This document shows, one piece after another, positions 17,400 to 26,540 of a DNA stretch of 64,000 nucleotides. Source of the stretch: Plesiomonas sp051652165. GTDB taxonomy: Bacteria > Pseudomonadota > Gammaproteobacteria > Enterobacterales > CAMTGL01. The translations under genes and the position numbers were made by a program. Under the pieces are notes generated by a model. That model was not told the origin of the DNA and did no database searches. It worked only from the letters and a program-made list of their open reading frames with translations. The DNA lies in the NCBI RefSeq assembly GCF_051652165.1, contig NZ_JBOFTR010000015.1:62001-126000 (forward strand). Reading direction: 5' to 3'. How positions within the stretch are numbered: position 1 is the first letter of the stretch; each line of letters opens with the position of its first letter.

Positions 17400-18812
17400 A
17401 TGGTAGCGACACAATTTACAGAATTAGATCTCGACAAACGTCTTCTGGCCGCACTGAAAGATAAGGGTTACGAACGCCCAACAGTGATTCAAAGTGAGAC
17501 CATTCCAGCCGCCATGGAAGGGCGCGATGTCATGGGGTCAGCCCCGACAGGTACGGGTAAAACCGCTGCGTTCTTGTTGCCTGCAATTCAGCATTTGCTG
17601 GATTACCCGCGTAGAAAACCGGGTACACCGCGCGTACTGGTACTTGCTCCAACACGTGAGCTGGCAATGCAAGTGGCTGATCAAGCGCGTGAGCTGGCAG
17701 CACACACCAACTTAGCCATTGCAACCATTACTGGTGGCGTTGCCTATTTGAACCATGCTGAAGTGTTCAGCCAAAATCAGGACATCGTGGTTGCCACCCC
17801 AGGGCGTCTGTTGCAGTACATCAAAGAAGAGAACTTTGATTGCCGCGCTGTTGAAATTCTGATCTTTGACGAAGCCGACCGCCTGCTGCAAATGGGCTTT
17901 GGTCAGGATGCTGAGAAAATCGCAGCAGAAACCCGCTGGCGTAAGCAGACCTTCTTGTTCTCTGCGACGCTTGAAGGTGATTTGCTGACCGACTTTGCTG
18001 ACCGTCTGCTCAATGATCCAATTAAGATTGAAGCCGAACCGAGCCGTCGTGAGCGCAAGAAGATCCTGCAGTGGTACTACCGTTCTGATGATGTAGAACA
18101 CAAAACTGCGCAACTGGCACACTTGCTCAAGCAAGAAGATGTCACCCGTACCATTGTATTTGTGCGTAAGCGTGAACGTGTTCGTGAGCTGGTTGATGCT
18201 CTGCATAAGCACGGTATTGTGGCCGGTTTCCTTGAAGGTGAAATGGCGCAAACTCAGCGTACCCGTGCAATTGATAAGCTAAAAAATGGCGAAATCAGCG
18301 TACTGGTTGCAACCGATGTCGCTTCACGTGGTATCGACATTGATGATGTCAGCCATGTGTTCAACTTTGACATGCCGCGTACTGCTGATGCCTATTTACA
18401 CCGTATTGGCCGTACCGGTCGTATGGGCCGTAAAGGTACTGCCATCTCACTGGTTGAAGCGCATGATTTTGATCTGCTGGGTAAAATTACCCGTTATATC
18501 GATGATCCGCTTAAATACCGAGTGATTGATGAGCTACGCCCGAGCACCAAAGCGCCGAAGCATGAAGGTCGCCGTGGTCCATCGAAAAAGCAAAAAGAGC
18601 GTATCAAAAAGAAACGTGCTGACAAGTTGGAACAAAAAGACACCGAGAAAACTAAAATCCGTCATCGGGATAAAAAGAATATCGGTAAGCGTCGTGCAGC
18701 CAGCAATGAAGCAAACGTAGAAGCCAAGCATAAGCAGGAAGCGGCGGCTAAGGCTGCGCACAAACGCGAGCAAGCGGCTAAACGTGCTGCAGATGACGAT
18801 TACGACGATTAA
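17400..18812 (+). CDS. srmB: ATP-dependent RNA helicase SrmB
   Basis: DEAD-box helicase for early assembly of the 50S ribosomal subunit. 470 residues, slightly longer than the 444 of E. coli. Motifs in order: Q motif FTELDLD, motif I APTGTGKT, Ia PTREL, Ib TPGR, II DEAD, III SAT, V ATDVASRGIDI and VI HRIGRTGRMGR. The last hundred residues form a strongly basic Lys/Arg/Ala tail that probably binds RNA. ATG 17400 follows AAGAGGTGA. A strong terminator ends the unit. Confidence 0.96.
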   Translation: MVATQFTELDLDKRLLAALKDKGYERPTVIQSETIPAAMEGRDVMGSAPTGTGKTAAFLLPAIQHLLDYPRRKPGTPRVLVLAPTRELAMQVADQARELAAHTNLAIATITGGVAYLNHAEVFSQNQDIVVATPGRLLQYIKEENFDCRAVEILIFDEADRLLQMGFGQDAEKIAAETRWRKQTFLFSATLEGDLLTDFADRLLNDPIKIEAEPSRRERKKILQWYYRSDDVEHKTAQLAHLLKQEDVTRTIVFVRKRERVRELVDALHKHGIVAGFLEGEMAQTQRTRAIDKLKNGEISVLVATDVASRGIDIDDVSHVFNFDMPRTADAYLHRIGRTGRMGRKGTAISLVEAHDFDLLGKITRYIDDPLKYRVIDELRPSTKAPKHEGRRGPSKKQKERIKKKRADKLEQKDTEKTKIRHRDKKNIGKRRAASNEANVEAKHKQEAAAKAAHKREQAAKRAADDDYDD

Positions 18813-18835
18813 TCGTCACAGTGCCTAAACTGTCA

Positions 18836-18864
18836 TAAAAAAAGCCCAATATGGGCTTTTTTTA
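18836..18864 (+). terminator. Rho-independent terminator after srmB
   Basis: Stem AAAAAGCCCA/TGGGCTTTTT with a short AT loop, flanked by A-run and T-run, 25 bp past the srmB stop. Confidence 0.9.
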
Positions 18865-19114
18865 TTTTGGTCGTTTACTTCTGCATTAAGTTTATATGGG
18901 AAGACCAATAAGCGTAAAACAAACGTGAGAAAAACACCGGGATAAAAATAACAAAAAAAACACCTCCCTTTCTTATCGCTCACTCCACTATAAATAATGC
19001 TTTATCCTTATTAATCTACTCTTACCAAAAATACATTACTGCCATTCAAACATTATGTTGTTCTGATATATTGATGAAAAATCATTAAAAACAGTGACGA
19101 CAAAGGAAGAGATA

Positions 19115-19534
19115 ATGAATAAGGAAAAAGAGGCTTACGGTGAAACTCATTTAGCTATTTTACTTAAAAATATGCAACCAGCACTCAACACCGGTGACTA
19201 TGTCTTTGTTACTGTTGTAAAATCAGCTTTGCCAGATATATTGGCATATCAGCCACAAGGCCTATTTACTGAGCAAGAGGGAATAACGGCAATATTATTG
19301 CAACAACATGCCGACACATTAGCACTCTCTTATTCATCTGTATTTAATATGATTACGTTAACCATACACTCAAGCCTCGATGCAGTAGGTTTAACAGCAG
19401 CCGTTGCCGGAAAACTCGCTGATTATAATATCAGTGCGAATGTTGTTGCCGCCTATTACCATGACCATATTTTTGTGCCAATATCACAGGCACAACAAGC
19501 TATGCAAGCATTAAATGAGTTTAGTAAATTATAA
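19115..19534 (+). CDS. ACT-domain protein (DUF2241/ACT_3 type)
   Basis: A 139-residue cytoplasmic protein. The C-terminal half, with FNMITLTIHSSLDAVGLTAA and YYHDHIFVP, matches the ACT_3 family as I know it; ACT domains usually bind amino acids. The N-terminal half includes GDYVFVTV and a hydrophobic LTLS-like core. The true function is unknown. ATG 19115 is chosen because AAGGAAGAG lies just before it; a GTG seven codons upstream is the alternative. It stands alone, converging on the next gene. Confidence 0.75.
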   Translation: MNKEKEAYGETHLAILLKNMQPALNTGDYVFVTVVKSALPDILAYQPQGLFTEQEGITAILLQQHADTLALSYSSVFNMITLTIHSSLDAVGLTAAVAGKLADYNISANVVAAYYHDHIFVPISQAQQAMQALNEFSKL

Positions 19535-19624
19535 TTATTACTACTTTGATGATAACTTGTTTGATGATGAATAAATTAATTGTTAGTAATATAAATAACG
19601 ATATCTTAATAATATATTTTAGCA

Positions 19625-19652
19625 TTTTCTGGCGGAATACCCCGCCAGAAAA
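19625..19652. terminator. Hairpin between converging genes
   Basis: Perfect 11-bp stem TTTTCTGGCGG/CCGCCAGAAAA with loop AATACC. T-runs are only those within the stem, so termination strength is uncertain; its position between two converging genes supports the role. Confidence 0.6.
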
Positions 19653-19672
19653 TTAAATCATTAACCACAATA

Positions 19673-20179
19673 CTATTTTGAGGATAACCACGCAGAGATA
19701 AGTGTGCCCAGTTCGGAAACATCGGAATACAAGTGATCATCACCCTGCACCTCGATACAATGGCAACGCTGGCTGTTTACCGCCTGTTGAACCACCGAGA
19801 AGTGTCCGAACGGATCACTATCCTGCTGAATAATCAATAAATTAACCTGATCATTTTCTGAAAGTTCACGTAGCGTTGCTTTATCCGCATCAGAGTATAA
19901 AGAGAGTGCAATACCAATAAAAATGATATTTTTCACTTTCAGTTTATCCAGTGCTTGCAATGTCATTAATGTACCAATTGATTTAGCAACCACGGTATCA
20001 AACTTACCTTCAGGTATATGCTCAACTTCTTCAGCAAGATTAAATTCTGCAGCCGGATGTTGCCACGCTTGTAACGAATGCGTTGTTAAGTTTAAATCAG
20101 GTAAGCCTATAGTATTTACAACCTGATTAATCCATGTTTTAGTTGCAGGCATTTTTCCTGGAATAGCAATAATATTCAT
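19673..20179 (-). CDS. Predicted small alpha/beta-hydrolase
   Basis: 168 residues, not recognised as a named gene. It looks like a minimal alpha/beta-hydrolase: a candidate nucleophile serine in VAKSIGTLM (near residue 67), a candidate acid in QQDSDPFGHF and a candidate histidine in GDDHLYS near the C-terminus. This pattern resembles the RBBP9/YdeN-like and TPR-less small hydrolases. There is no signal peptide, so it acts in the cytoplasm. Substrate unknown. No ribosome-binding site as strong as its neighbours was seen. Confidence 0.6.
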   Translation of the reverse strand: MNIIAIPGKMPATKTWINQVVNTIGLPDLNLTTHSLQAWQHPAAEFNLAEEVEHIPEGKFDTVVAKSIGTLMTLQALDKLKVKNIIFIGIALSLYSDADKATLRELSENDQVNLLIIQQDSDPFGHFSVVQQAVNSQRCHCIEVQGDDHLYSDVSELGTLISAWLSSK

Positions 20180-20309
20180 CGTGTACTCAACTTATCTTCA
20201 ATATTAATTTGCTGGGTATTTTATATCACTGTTTTTAATATTAACGCCACTGCTAGTGTTACCTTGTAATAAAGCATGTTTAAGTGTGTCACTCCTTGTT
20301 TACTCACTA

Positions 20310-21086
20310 TCACGCTTCATGCTCGCGCTTAAATACCGGTATCGTTAGTGTAGAGTCAGCCTCTGAGTAATAATATCCTTCAAGTGTAAAATCAAGCAGT
20401 TGCTCAGGCTGTGTTAATTGATGCTGAATAATATAACGGCTCATTAACCCACGGGCTTTTTTTGCATAAAAACTAATGACTTTGTATTGCCCATTTTTTT
20501 GATCCAAAAATACTGGTTTAATCACAGTTGCATTCAACTCGCGTAACTTTACCGCTTTAAAATACTCATCAGATGCTAAGTTGATCAAAATATTATCACC
20601 TTGATCAATTAATGCTTGATTGAGTGTCTGAGTAATACGATTACCCCAAAACTGATATAGATCTTTACCTGCCGGATTAGCCAGTTTCGTGCCCATCTCT
20701 AACCGATAAGGTTGCATCAAATCCAGTGGACGCAATACGCCGTATAACCCTGACAAAATACGCAAATGTTGCTGCGCAGTATCAAAATCAACCTCTGAAA
20801 AACTCTCAGCCTGTAAACCGGTGTAGACATCGCCCTTAAATGCCAACAGTGCTGGGCGAGCATTTTCTGGCGTAAAATCAGGCTGCCATTCAGCAAAACG
20901 TGCTGTGTTAAGACCTGCCAGCGTATCACTGATCTTCATCAGTGAACCAATCTGTGCAGGTGTAAGGTCACGGCACAAGCTAATCAGCGCGCTAGAGTCT
21001 TGCAATAATTGTGGCTGGCTGTAACGTTCAGTGGCAAGTTCAGATGTATAATCAAGCGTTTTTGCCGGAGAAATAACTGTCAGCAT
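20310..21086 (-). CDS. yaaA: Peroxide stress protein YaaA
   Basis: DUF328 family protein that lowers free iron and protects DNA during peroxide stress in E. coli. 258 residues, the same length as E. coli. The start MLTVISPAKTLDY is the family's conserved N-terminus, with ATG at 21086 and AAGGAT upstream; earlier in-frame ATGs are unlikely. The conserved ARGLMSRYI and FKGDVYTGL segments are present. It lies downstream of yaaJ, as in E. coli, but with an intervening hairpin and 238 bp. Confidence 0.95.
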   Translation of the reverse strand: MLTVISPAKTLDYTSELATERYSQPQLLQDSSALISLCRDLTPAQIGSLMKISDTLAGLNTARFAEWQPDFTPENARPALLAFKGDVYTGLQAESFSEVDFDTAQQHLRILSGLYGVLRPLDLMQPYRLEMGTKLANPAGKDLYQFWGNRITQTLNQALIDQGDNILINLASDEYFKAVKLRELNATVIKPVFLDQKNGQYKVISFYAKKARGLMSRYIIQHQLTQPEQLLDFTLEGYYYSEADSTLTIPVFKREHEA

Positions 21087-21211
21087 AACTGCCGTATCCT
21101 TATGGTTGTTGTCGGCCAAACATTAAAAACAGATATGAAAAAAACAGATGCCCACAGTAAACACCGAAGGTAACGTATTCACAGAGTCTGCAGTTTATCG
21201 CGTTCAGACAG

Positions 21212-21256
21212 CAAAAAGCCACGCTCAGGTTGCAGGCAACACTGGCGTGGCTTTTC
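21212..21256 (-). terminator. Terminator after yaaJ
   Basis: Inverted repeat AAAAGCCACGC/GCGTGGCTTTT with a ~20-nt loop. On the minus strand it ends in five Ts and follows the yaaJ stop by about 70 bp. Confidence 0.7.
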
Positions 21257-21324
21257 AGTGGTAGAGTGGCCAATCAGGGTGCTTTTCTGCAACCCCTGAT
21301 GTTGACCAAAACATTAACCGATAA

Positions 21325-22770
21325 TTACTCGGCCATTTTTTTCAGGGCTTCAGGATCATCCCAAATTCCCGGCTCTAACTGGCTGTGCAGCTCAGGATAC
21401 TTGCGGACATCAAAGACCGGCAACTTTCCTGAGTCAAGTTGCTCATTATAATCTTTTGCCAGCTTAATCGCAGTGCCTGAAAGCAGTAGGATAGCAATCA
21501 GGTTGGTCAACGCCATCATTCCCATTGAGATATCAGCCATTGCCCAGACCATTGGTAAATCAGCCAGCGTACCAAAAGCAACCATACCCAATACTAAACA
21601 GCGGAACAGTGCTAAACCGGTCGTGCTTTTATGCTCAAGGAAAACTAAGTTGGTTTCTGCATACGCATAGTTAGCAATGATTGAGGTAAAGGCAAAAAAG
21701 AACACCGCAACAGCGATGAAAATTGCCCCCCAATCACCAACAGCGGTAGAGAGCGCGCGTTGGGTCAGATCAATACCGCTCATGCCCTGCGCCGTTTCCA
21801 GCGTGCCAGAAGTTAGGATGATCGCTGCAGTTGCCGTACAGATAACGATAGTATCCATAAAGACACCCAGCATCTGTACATAGCCTTGTGAGGCCGGATG
21901 TGGTGGGTATGGCGATGCCGCTGCTGCCGCATTAGGTGCAGAACCCATACCCGCTTCGTTCGAGAACAGGCCACGTTTTACGCCGTTAATCATAGCCTGA
22001 CTGATGGTATAAGCCAATGCACCCGCCGCCGCTTCTTCCCAGCCAAACGCACTGCGGATAATCAGCATGATAACATCCGGCAGTTTCTCAATATTAATCC
22101 CGACCACATACAGAGCCAGCAGCAGGTAAACCAGCGCCATCACCGGTACAACCAACTCAGCCACTCGGGCGATAGTGCGAATACCACCAAAAATGATAAT
22201 GGCGGTGAGTACCACTAATCCAGCACCCACAGCAATTTGTGGAATACCAAACGCTACGTGCATAGCTTGTGCAATGGAATTTGACTGTACCGCGTTGAAA
22301 ACCAGACCAAAAGCAATGATTAAAAAGACTGAAAACAGCATACCCATGCGGCGCATGCCTAAGCCTTTTTCCATGTAATAAGCTGGGCCTCCACGGTAGT
22401 TACCTTGCTCATCTTTGGTTTTATATAGCTGTGCCAGTGTACTTTCAACAAAAGCGGTAGCCATACCAATAAAAGCCACCAGCCACATCCAGAAAATTGC
22501 ACCCGGCCCACCAAGGGTGAGTGCAACGGCAACACCGGCCAGATTACCGGTACCAACGCGGGCAGCCAAACTGGTACACAACGCTTGAAAAGAGGAGATC
22601 CCTGAGGAGTCAGAACGGCGGCTTCGGCGTAAAATCGAGAACATGTGGCCAAAATGACGCACCTGTAAAAAGCCTAATCGCAAGGTAAAGTAAATACCTG
22701 CACCCAATAGAAAATAGATCAGTACCGATCCCCATAAGAGATCGTTAATAAATGAGATTAAGGCATTCAC
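21325..22770 (-). CDS. yaaJ: Alanine/glycine:cation symporter, AGCS family
   Basis: Inner-membrane sodium-coupled carrier for alanine or glycine. 481 residues (E. coli YaaJ 476) with about 11 membrane segments. The AGCS signature is visible as GPGAIFWMWLVAFIGMATAF, and the conserved NEAGMGSAPNAAA motif follows. The start is GTG at 22770 preceded by GAGGATTTG. The gene is divergent from talB across 572 bp. In E. coli yaaA, yaaJ and talB are likewise neighbours. Confidence 0.93.
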   Translation of the reverse strand: MNALISFINDLLWGSVLIYFLLGAGIYFTLRLGFLQVRHFGHMFSILRRSRRSDSSGISSFQALCTSLAARVGTGNLAGVAVALTLGGPGAIFWMWLVAFIGMATAFVESTLAQLYKTKDEQGNYRGGPAYYMEKGLGMRRMGMLFSVFLIIAFGLVFNAVQSNSIAQAMHVAFGIPQIAVGAGLVVLTAIIIFGGIRTIARVAELVVPVMALVYLLLALYVVGINIEKLPDVIMLIIRSAFGWEEAAAGALAYTISQAMINGVKRGLFSNEAGMGSAPNAAAAASPYPPHPASQGYVQMLGVFMDTIVICTATAAIILTSGTLETAQGMSGIDLTQRALSTAVGDWGAIFIAVAVFFFAFTSIIANYAYAETNLVFLEHKSTTGLALFRCLVLGMVAFGTLADLPMVWAMADISMGMMALTNLIAILLLSGTAIKLAKDYNEQLDSGKLPVFDVRKYPELHSQLEPGIWDDPEALKKMAE

Positions 22771-23342
22771 AGCAAATCCTCAGCAAAAAAAAGTTAACCA
22801 CGAATTAAAAATTATGAATATTATTATGTATGCTCTGATAAGAGCTTATGCCGTACCGCGTTAAATTCTCGGCGAAAGTTAAGCGTACGATATTATTTTG
22901 CCGTTGAACGCAAACAGGGTAACGGTGTACCGATAAAAAGGTCAATTTGCAATTAATAACCAAACGTTTGCGCTAAACAAACATATCATACACTGCAAAT
23001 TGTTACAAAGATCACATCAAATAGCTCGCTCAGTCAAAAATCTTATCCTTACTCAAGATCCTACTGCGTGCTATTATCAGATGCCAACAAGGAAGAGTCT
23101 GCACTCAATATAAACACTGAATTTCATATTTACACCAAAATATCGCACTGTTTTATCATCACTTTCTGGATTGATGAGTACGATTGCTTATTGTTATGTG
23201 ATGATATTTAGTGTCACGGGTATGCGGATAACAATACATCAGATATATAGATTTGGTGTGATGAGCAGCAGACGTGTTCTGAAATGGCCCGGAGATCGAC
23301 ACTTCCGGTATATTTAAACACTCTAACGTCGAGAAAATACTC
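22771..23342. other. Divergent yaaJ/talB promoter region
   Basis: 572 bp without a gene; short minus-strand open frames here look fortuitous. It contains a CRP-like site at 23001-23016. No riboswitch-like conserved core was recognised. Confidence 0.6.
23001..23016. promoter_or_regulatory. CRP-like operator
   Basis: TGTTACAAAGATCACA differs by one base from the TGTGA-N6-TCACA consensus and has AAAT-like flanks. It lies between yaaJ and talB, so it could act on either. Binding is inferred. Confidence 0.45.
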
Positions 23343-24296
23343 ATGGCTGATAAACTCTCTGCTCTGCGCAAACTCACTACTGTAGTTGCTGATACTGGTG
23401 ATATTGAAGCGATTAAACGCTACCAACCAGAAGATGCAACAACCAATCCATCATTAATTCTCAATGCTGCTCAAATCCCTGATTATGCACCGTTAATTGA
23501 TGATGCTATCGCTTATGCAAAAGCACAGAGTAATGATAAAAATCAGCAAGTTGTTGATGCTGCTGATAAATTAGCTGTTAATATCGGTTTAGAAATCTTA
23601 AAAATTGTGCCCGGCCGTATTTCAACAGAGGTCGACGCTCGTCTCTCTTATGATACTGAAGCTAGCTTAGTTAAAGCCCGTAAGCTGATGCGTTTATATA
23701 ATGAAGCAGGTATCAGTAATGATCGTATTTTGATCAAATTGGCCTCTACATGGCAGGGTATTAAAGCAGCGGAAGTGCTGGAAAAAGAGGGGATCAACTG
23801 TAATCTGACACTACTGTTCTCTTTTGCGCAAGCCCGTGCCTGTGCAGAAGTTGGCGCATTTTTGATCTCCCCATTTGTTGGCCGGATCATGGATTGGTAT
23901 AAAGCCAATACCGAAACAAAAACCTTTGCACCACATGATGATCCTGGTGTGATTTCAGTTACCCATATTTATAACTACTATAAACAGCATGGTTATAATA
24001 CGGTGGTTATGGGCGCAAGTTTCCGCAATATCGGTGAAATCACTGAACTGGCCGGTTGTGACCGTTTGACCATAGGCCCGAACCTGCTGCAAGAGCTGGC
24101 AGAAGCTAAGGGTGAGTTGCCATGTAAATTGGCTTATCAGGGGGAAATTTTACCACGCCCAGTCGCCATGACCGAATCAGAGTTCTACTGGCAACACAAC
24201 CAAGATGCAATGGCAGTAGAAAAACTTGCTGATGGGATCCGTAAATTTGCCGTCGATCAGGGTAAACTCGAAACCATGATTAGTGCGCGTCTGTAA
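23343..24296 (+). CDS. talB: Transaldolase B
   Basis: Cytoplasmic enzyme of the non-oxidative pentose phosphate pathway; moves a dihydroxyacetone unit between sedoheptulose-7-phosphate and glyceraldehyde-3-phosphate. 317 residues, identical in length to E. coli TalB. The Schiff-base Lys132 sits in RILIKLAST, with Asp17 and Glu96 also in place. The leader upstream is long and AT-rich. A terminator follows. Confidence 0.98.
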   Translation: MADKLSALRKLTTVVADTGDIEAIKRYQPEDATTNPSLILNAAQIPDYAPLIDDAIAYAKAQSNDKNQQVVDAADKLAVNIGLEILKIVPGRISTEVDARLSYDTEASLVKARKLMRLYNEAGISNDRILIKLASTWQGIKAAEVLEKEGINCNLTLLFSFAQARACAEVGAFLISPFVGRIMDWYKANTETKTFAPHDDPGVISVTHIYNYYKQHGYNTVVMGASFRNIGEITELAGCDRLTIGPNLLQELAEAKGELPCKLAYQGEILPRPVAMTESEFYWQHNQDAMAVEKLADGIRKFAVDQGKLETMISARL

Positions 24297-24344
24297 TTTT
24301 TCTGCTTCGTGTAAATACCCCGTTACAATCACCAAAAAATATAC

Positions 24345-24372
24345 AAAAAGGTGCGTATTACGCGCCTTTTTT
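24345..24372 (+). terminator. Rho-independent terminator after talB
   Basis: AAAAAGGTGCG, a short loop, CGCGCCTTTTTT, about 50 bp after the talB stop. Confidence 0.88.
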
Positions 24373-24504
24373 AGTACTAACAAGGGTACTGATCACACCC
24401 TTAAAAATATTTCATCTCCGCTCAACAAAACCGTCATTAACTTATTCTATTTTTCATAGTGCTGTGCTATTACCAATACAGATTAACCACGTAACGAGGT
24501 GACC

Positions 24505-24687
24505 ATGGAAGGGTATTTCTTCGACGAAACTGAAATCAGTGATAAGGCTTCACGTGGAGGAAAACAACAGCAAAAAAAACGGAAATGGCGTGAAATTGAA
24601 GCGTTAAAAGATAAATATCGCCTACAACGCGAGCTAAAAAGTATCGATATTCTCAATGACTATGCACTGGAAGAGTTGTGTTTGTAG
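24505..24687 (+). CDS. DUF3545 family small protein
   Basis: A 60-residue cytoplasmic protein. The KKRKWREIEALKDKYRLQRE core, rich in basic residues and likely one long helix, matches the DUF3545 family that I know mainly from Vibrio, Shewanella and relatives. Function unknown. ATG 24505 has GAGG five bases upstream; the overlapping GTG at 24499 is less likely because it lies inside the ribosome-binding site. A hairpin follows and then tRNA-Ile2 on the other strand. Confidence 0.8.
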   Translation: MEGYFFDETEISDKASRGGKQQQKKRKWREIEALKDKYRLQRELKSIDILNDYALEELCL

Positions 24688-24710
24688 CCTCACTATAAAC
24701 ATCGCAGAAC

Positions 24711-24752
24711 AATAAGGGCCTTGCTGTATAAACAGCAAAGCCCTTATCTTTA
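24711..24752. terminator. Terminator hairpin between the DUF3545 gene and tRNA-Ile2
   Basis: Interrupted stem ATAAGGGC-TTGCTG/CAGCAA-GCCCTTAT around a 6-nt loop. The downstream T-run is weak on the plus strand. It may serve both converging units. Confidence 0.65.
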
Positions 24753-24765
24753 TCGAGTCTGTATT

Positions 24766-24841
24766 TGGTGGCCCCACCCCGGTTTGAACGGGGGACCAAG
24801 CGATTATGAGTCGCCTGCTCTAACCACTGAGCTATGGGGCC
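24766..24841 (-). tRNA. ileX: tRNA-Ile2(CAU, lysidine type)
   Basis: 76-nt minus-strand tRNA with acceptor GGCCCCA/TGGGGCC, T-stem CCCCG/CGGGG and encoded CCA. The anticodon is CAT, but the body (GCAGGCGACTCATAATCGC anticodon arm) matches E. coli ileX/ileY and not the Met tRNAs. TilS would convert C34 to lysidine so that it reads AUA. Confidence 0.92.
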
Positions 24842-24967
24842 GAATGTAAGTGATTATAGGGAATCACAATCACTGCGTCTACTACTCATCGTGCTAGTTG
24901 CTGATTTTTAATACAACAAAATCAAAAAACTGCATGTATAAGCAAATGTTATTTATACAAATCCTAC

Positions 24968-25573
24968 TCAATCAATTCTGAATGTAGGTAATTTCAATTT
25001 CCAACGGATTGCCGCTAAACGAATACCTAATGTTGCAAATAACCCTAATAACATTGCCGTTTGGGGAGCCACACCATACTGCAATGCGCTGGTATGCAAG
25101 ATCCCCCCCACAATACAGGCGGTTGCATAAATTTCAGTACGTAATACCATCGGAATTTCACGTGCTAATACATCACGAATAATACCGCCGCCCACTCCGG
25201 TAATGACTCCCATGACTACCGCTACCATTGGCCCTGCGCCATTGGCCAGTGCTTTATTCACACCAATTCCTAAAAATACCGCCAAGCCAATCGCATCAAG
25301 TACTGGCAAAATCCACCAAGCAATCTGCCTTGGTCGTCGTACTAATAACATCGTCAATGCACAGGTCACAAAAATAACAACCAAGTAAAGTGGATCGGTG
25401 ATCCAAAAGACTGGCCCAGCATCTAATGCCATATCACGAATTGTACCACCACCAATGGCCGTTACTGCCGCTAACACGACGACACCAAAAGGATCCATCC
25501 GCAAACGGCCAGCTAACAGTACACCCGAAATTGCAAATACGGCTGTACCTAACATGTCGAAAAAATAGAGCAT
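24968..25573 (-). CDS. yadS: TRIC-family membrane protein YadS
   Basis: 201-residue inner-membrane protein, with seven predicted hydrophobic segments in two similar halves. Each half carries the glycine-rich TRIC/UPF0126 motif: AIGGGTIRDMAL in the first and GVGGGIIRDVLA in the second. Bacterial TRIC proteins form potassium-permeable trimers; other work has linked some relatives to glycine transport. The physiological role here is unknown. It follows btuF, as in E. coli and Vibrio. Confidence 0.9.
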   Translation of the reverse strand: MLYFFDMLGTAVFAISGVLLAGRLRMDPFGVVVLAAVTAIGGGTIRDMALDAGPVFWITDPLYLVVIFVTCALTMLLVRRPRQIAWWILPVLDAIGLAVFLGIGVNKALANGAGPMVAVVMGVITGVGGGIIRDVLAREIPMVLRTEIYATACIVGGILHTSALQYGVAPQTAMLLGLFATLGIRLAAIRWKLKLPTFRID

Positions 25574-25662
25574 GTGCTTGTTGACTCTCGCTATGCCAAT
25601 TAAATATTAGGAGCGGCGATTTTAGCGTTTGCATACCTACTAGCAATCGGATTATTAAAAAA

Positions 25663-26478
25663 TCATGATATGGGTGATATTTTTGCTAATGCCTGACAAA
25701 CTTGCTGTGCACCTTGCACCATTCGTGGTCCGTTCCGACTAAGCAAAGCTTCATCAACTGAAATTACAGGAATGTTAAGCATATTTCCCCAGTACTTCCG
25801 CACCTCTTCAGCACTCTTTGCTGAACCTGGCAATAAGATTACCTCAGGCTTGCGCAACAATACCTGCTCTCGGCTGATTTTCGGCCAACTAATACTGCTG
25901 TCGGAAAAAATATTTTTACCACCGCACAACGCCACAATTTCTGACTGTAGCGTGCCCTTGGCTGGAGTAAACATCGCCTGCGTGCCGTATTGGATAAAAA
26001 CATTCAACGGTTTTTCCCGCGCATAGTGTCGACGCAAATCGGCCAACTGCGCACGGATCTGCGCCGCACTTTCACGGGCAACAGCCGGTTGTGGGCTCTC
26101 TTTGGCCAGCACATCTAGCTCACTGGCCAAATCATCAAGCGTCAGTGGATTAATATACAAAACCCGAATGCCCAACTGCTCTAATTGGTGCAGTGGTCGC
26201 GCCGGATTACCGCCCTTCCACGCCAGCACCAAATCGGGTTTTAACAGCAAAATCCGCTCAATATTGATACCCCGGTGATCGGCAACCCGTTCAAGTTGTT
26301 GTGCCGCAGGTGGGTAATCAGAGTAGCTGCTGGCAGCAATTAATGCATTACCCATCCCCGCCGCATAAGCAAACTCGGTACTTGAGGGGGATAACGAAAT
26401 AATTCGTTGCGCACTGTAAGCTGGCAGTACAGATAATAGCGCGCAAAATACAAGGCTACCGCACACGATACGGGCCAT
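25663..26478 (-). CDS. btuF: Vitamin B12-binding periplasmic protein BtuF
   Basis: Periplasmic receptor that hands cobalamin to the BtuCD importer. About 271 residues, including a signal peptide of roughly 23 (MARIVCGSLVF... AYSA). The binding-protein core begins RIISLSPSSTEFAYAAG and contains KPDLVLAWKGGNP, both typical of BtuF. I start at 26478 because AAAGG lies upstream and the signal peptide is then of normal size. ATG 26502 is a possible alternative; still earlier ATGs overlap the cbiB-like gene. No btuC or btuD is in the window. Confidence 0.9.
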   Translation of the reverse strand: MARIVCGSLVFCALLSVLPAYSAQRIISLSPSSTEFAYAAGMGNALIAASSYSDYPPAAQQLERVADHRGINIERILLLKPDLVLAWKGGNPARPLHQLEQLGIRVLYINPLTLDDLASELDVLAKESPQPAVARESAAQIRAQLADLRRHYAREKPLNVFIQYGTQAMFTPAKGTLQSEIVALCGGKNIFSDSSISWPKISREQVLLRKPEVILLPGSAKSAEEVRKYWGNMLNIPVISVDEALLSRNGPRMVQGAQQVCQALAKISPIS

Positions 26479-26540
26479 TAGTGCTGTGCCTTTATACGCC
26501 ATGAAATGTGCTTGTATCTTAGAATAAAATTGCGGTTGCA

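Noticed and set aside
22771..23342. Possible glycine riboswitch before the alanine/glycine carrier
   Set aside because: The conserved glycine-aptamer core could not be found on the minus strand.
23159..23426. Minus-strand open frames upstream of talB
   Set aside because: They overlap the talB start and leader, lack ribosome-binding sites and look fortuitous.
24766..24841. tRNA with CAT anticodon as a methionine tRNA
   Set aside because: The body and anticodon arm match tRNA-Ile2, which is modified to read AUA.
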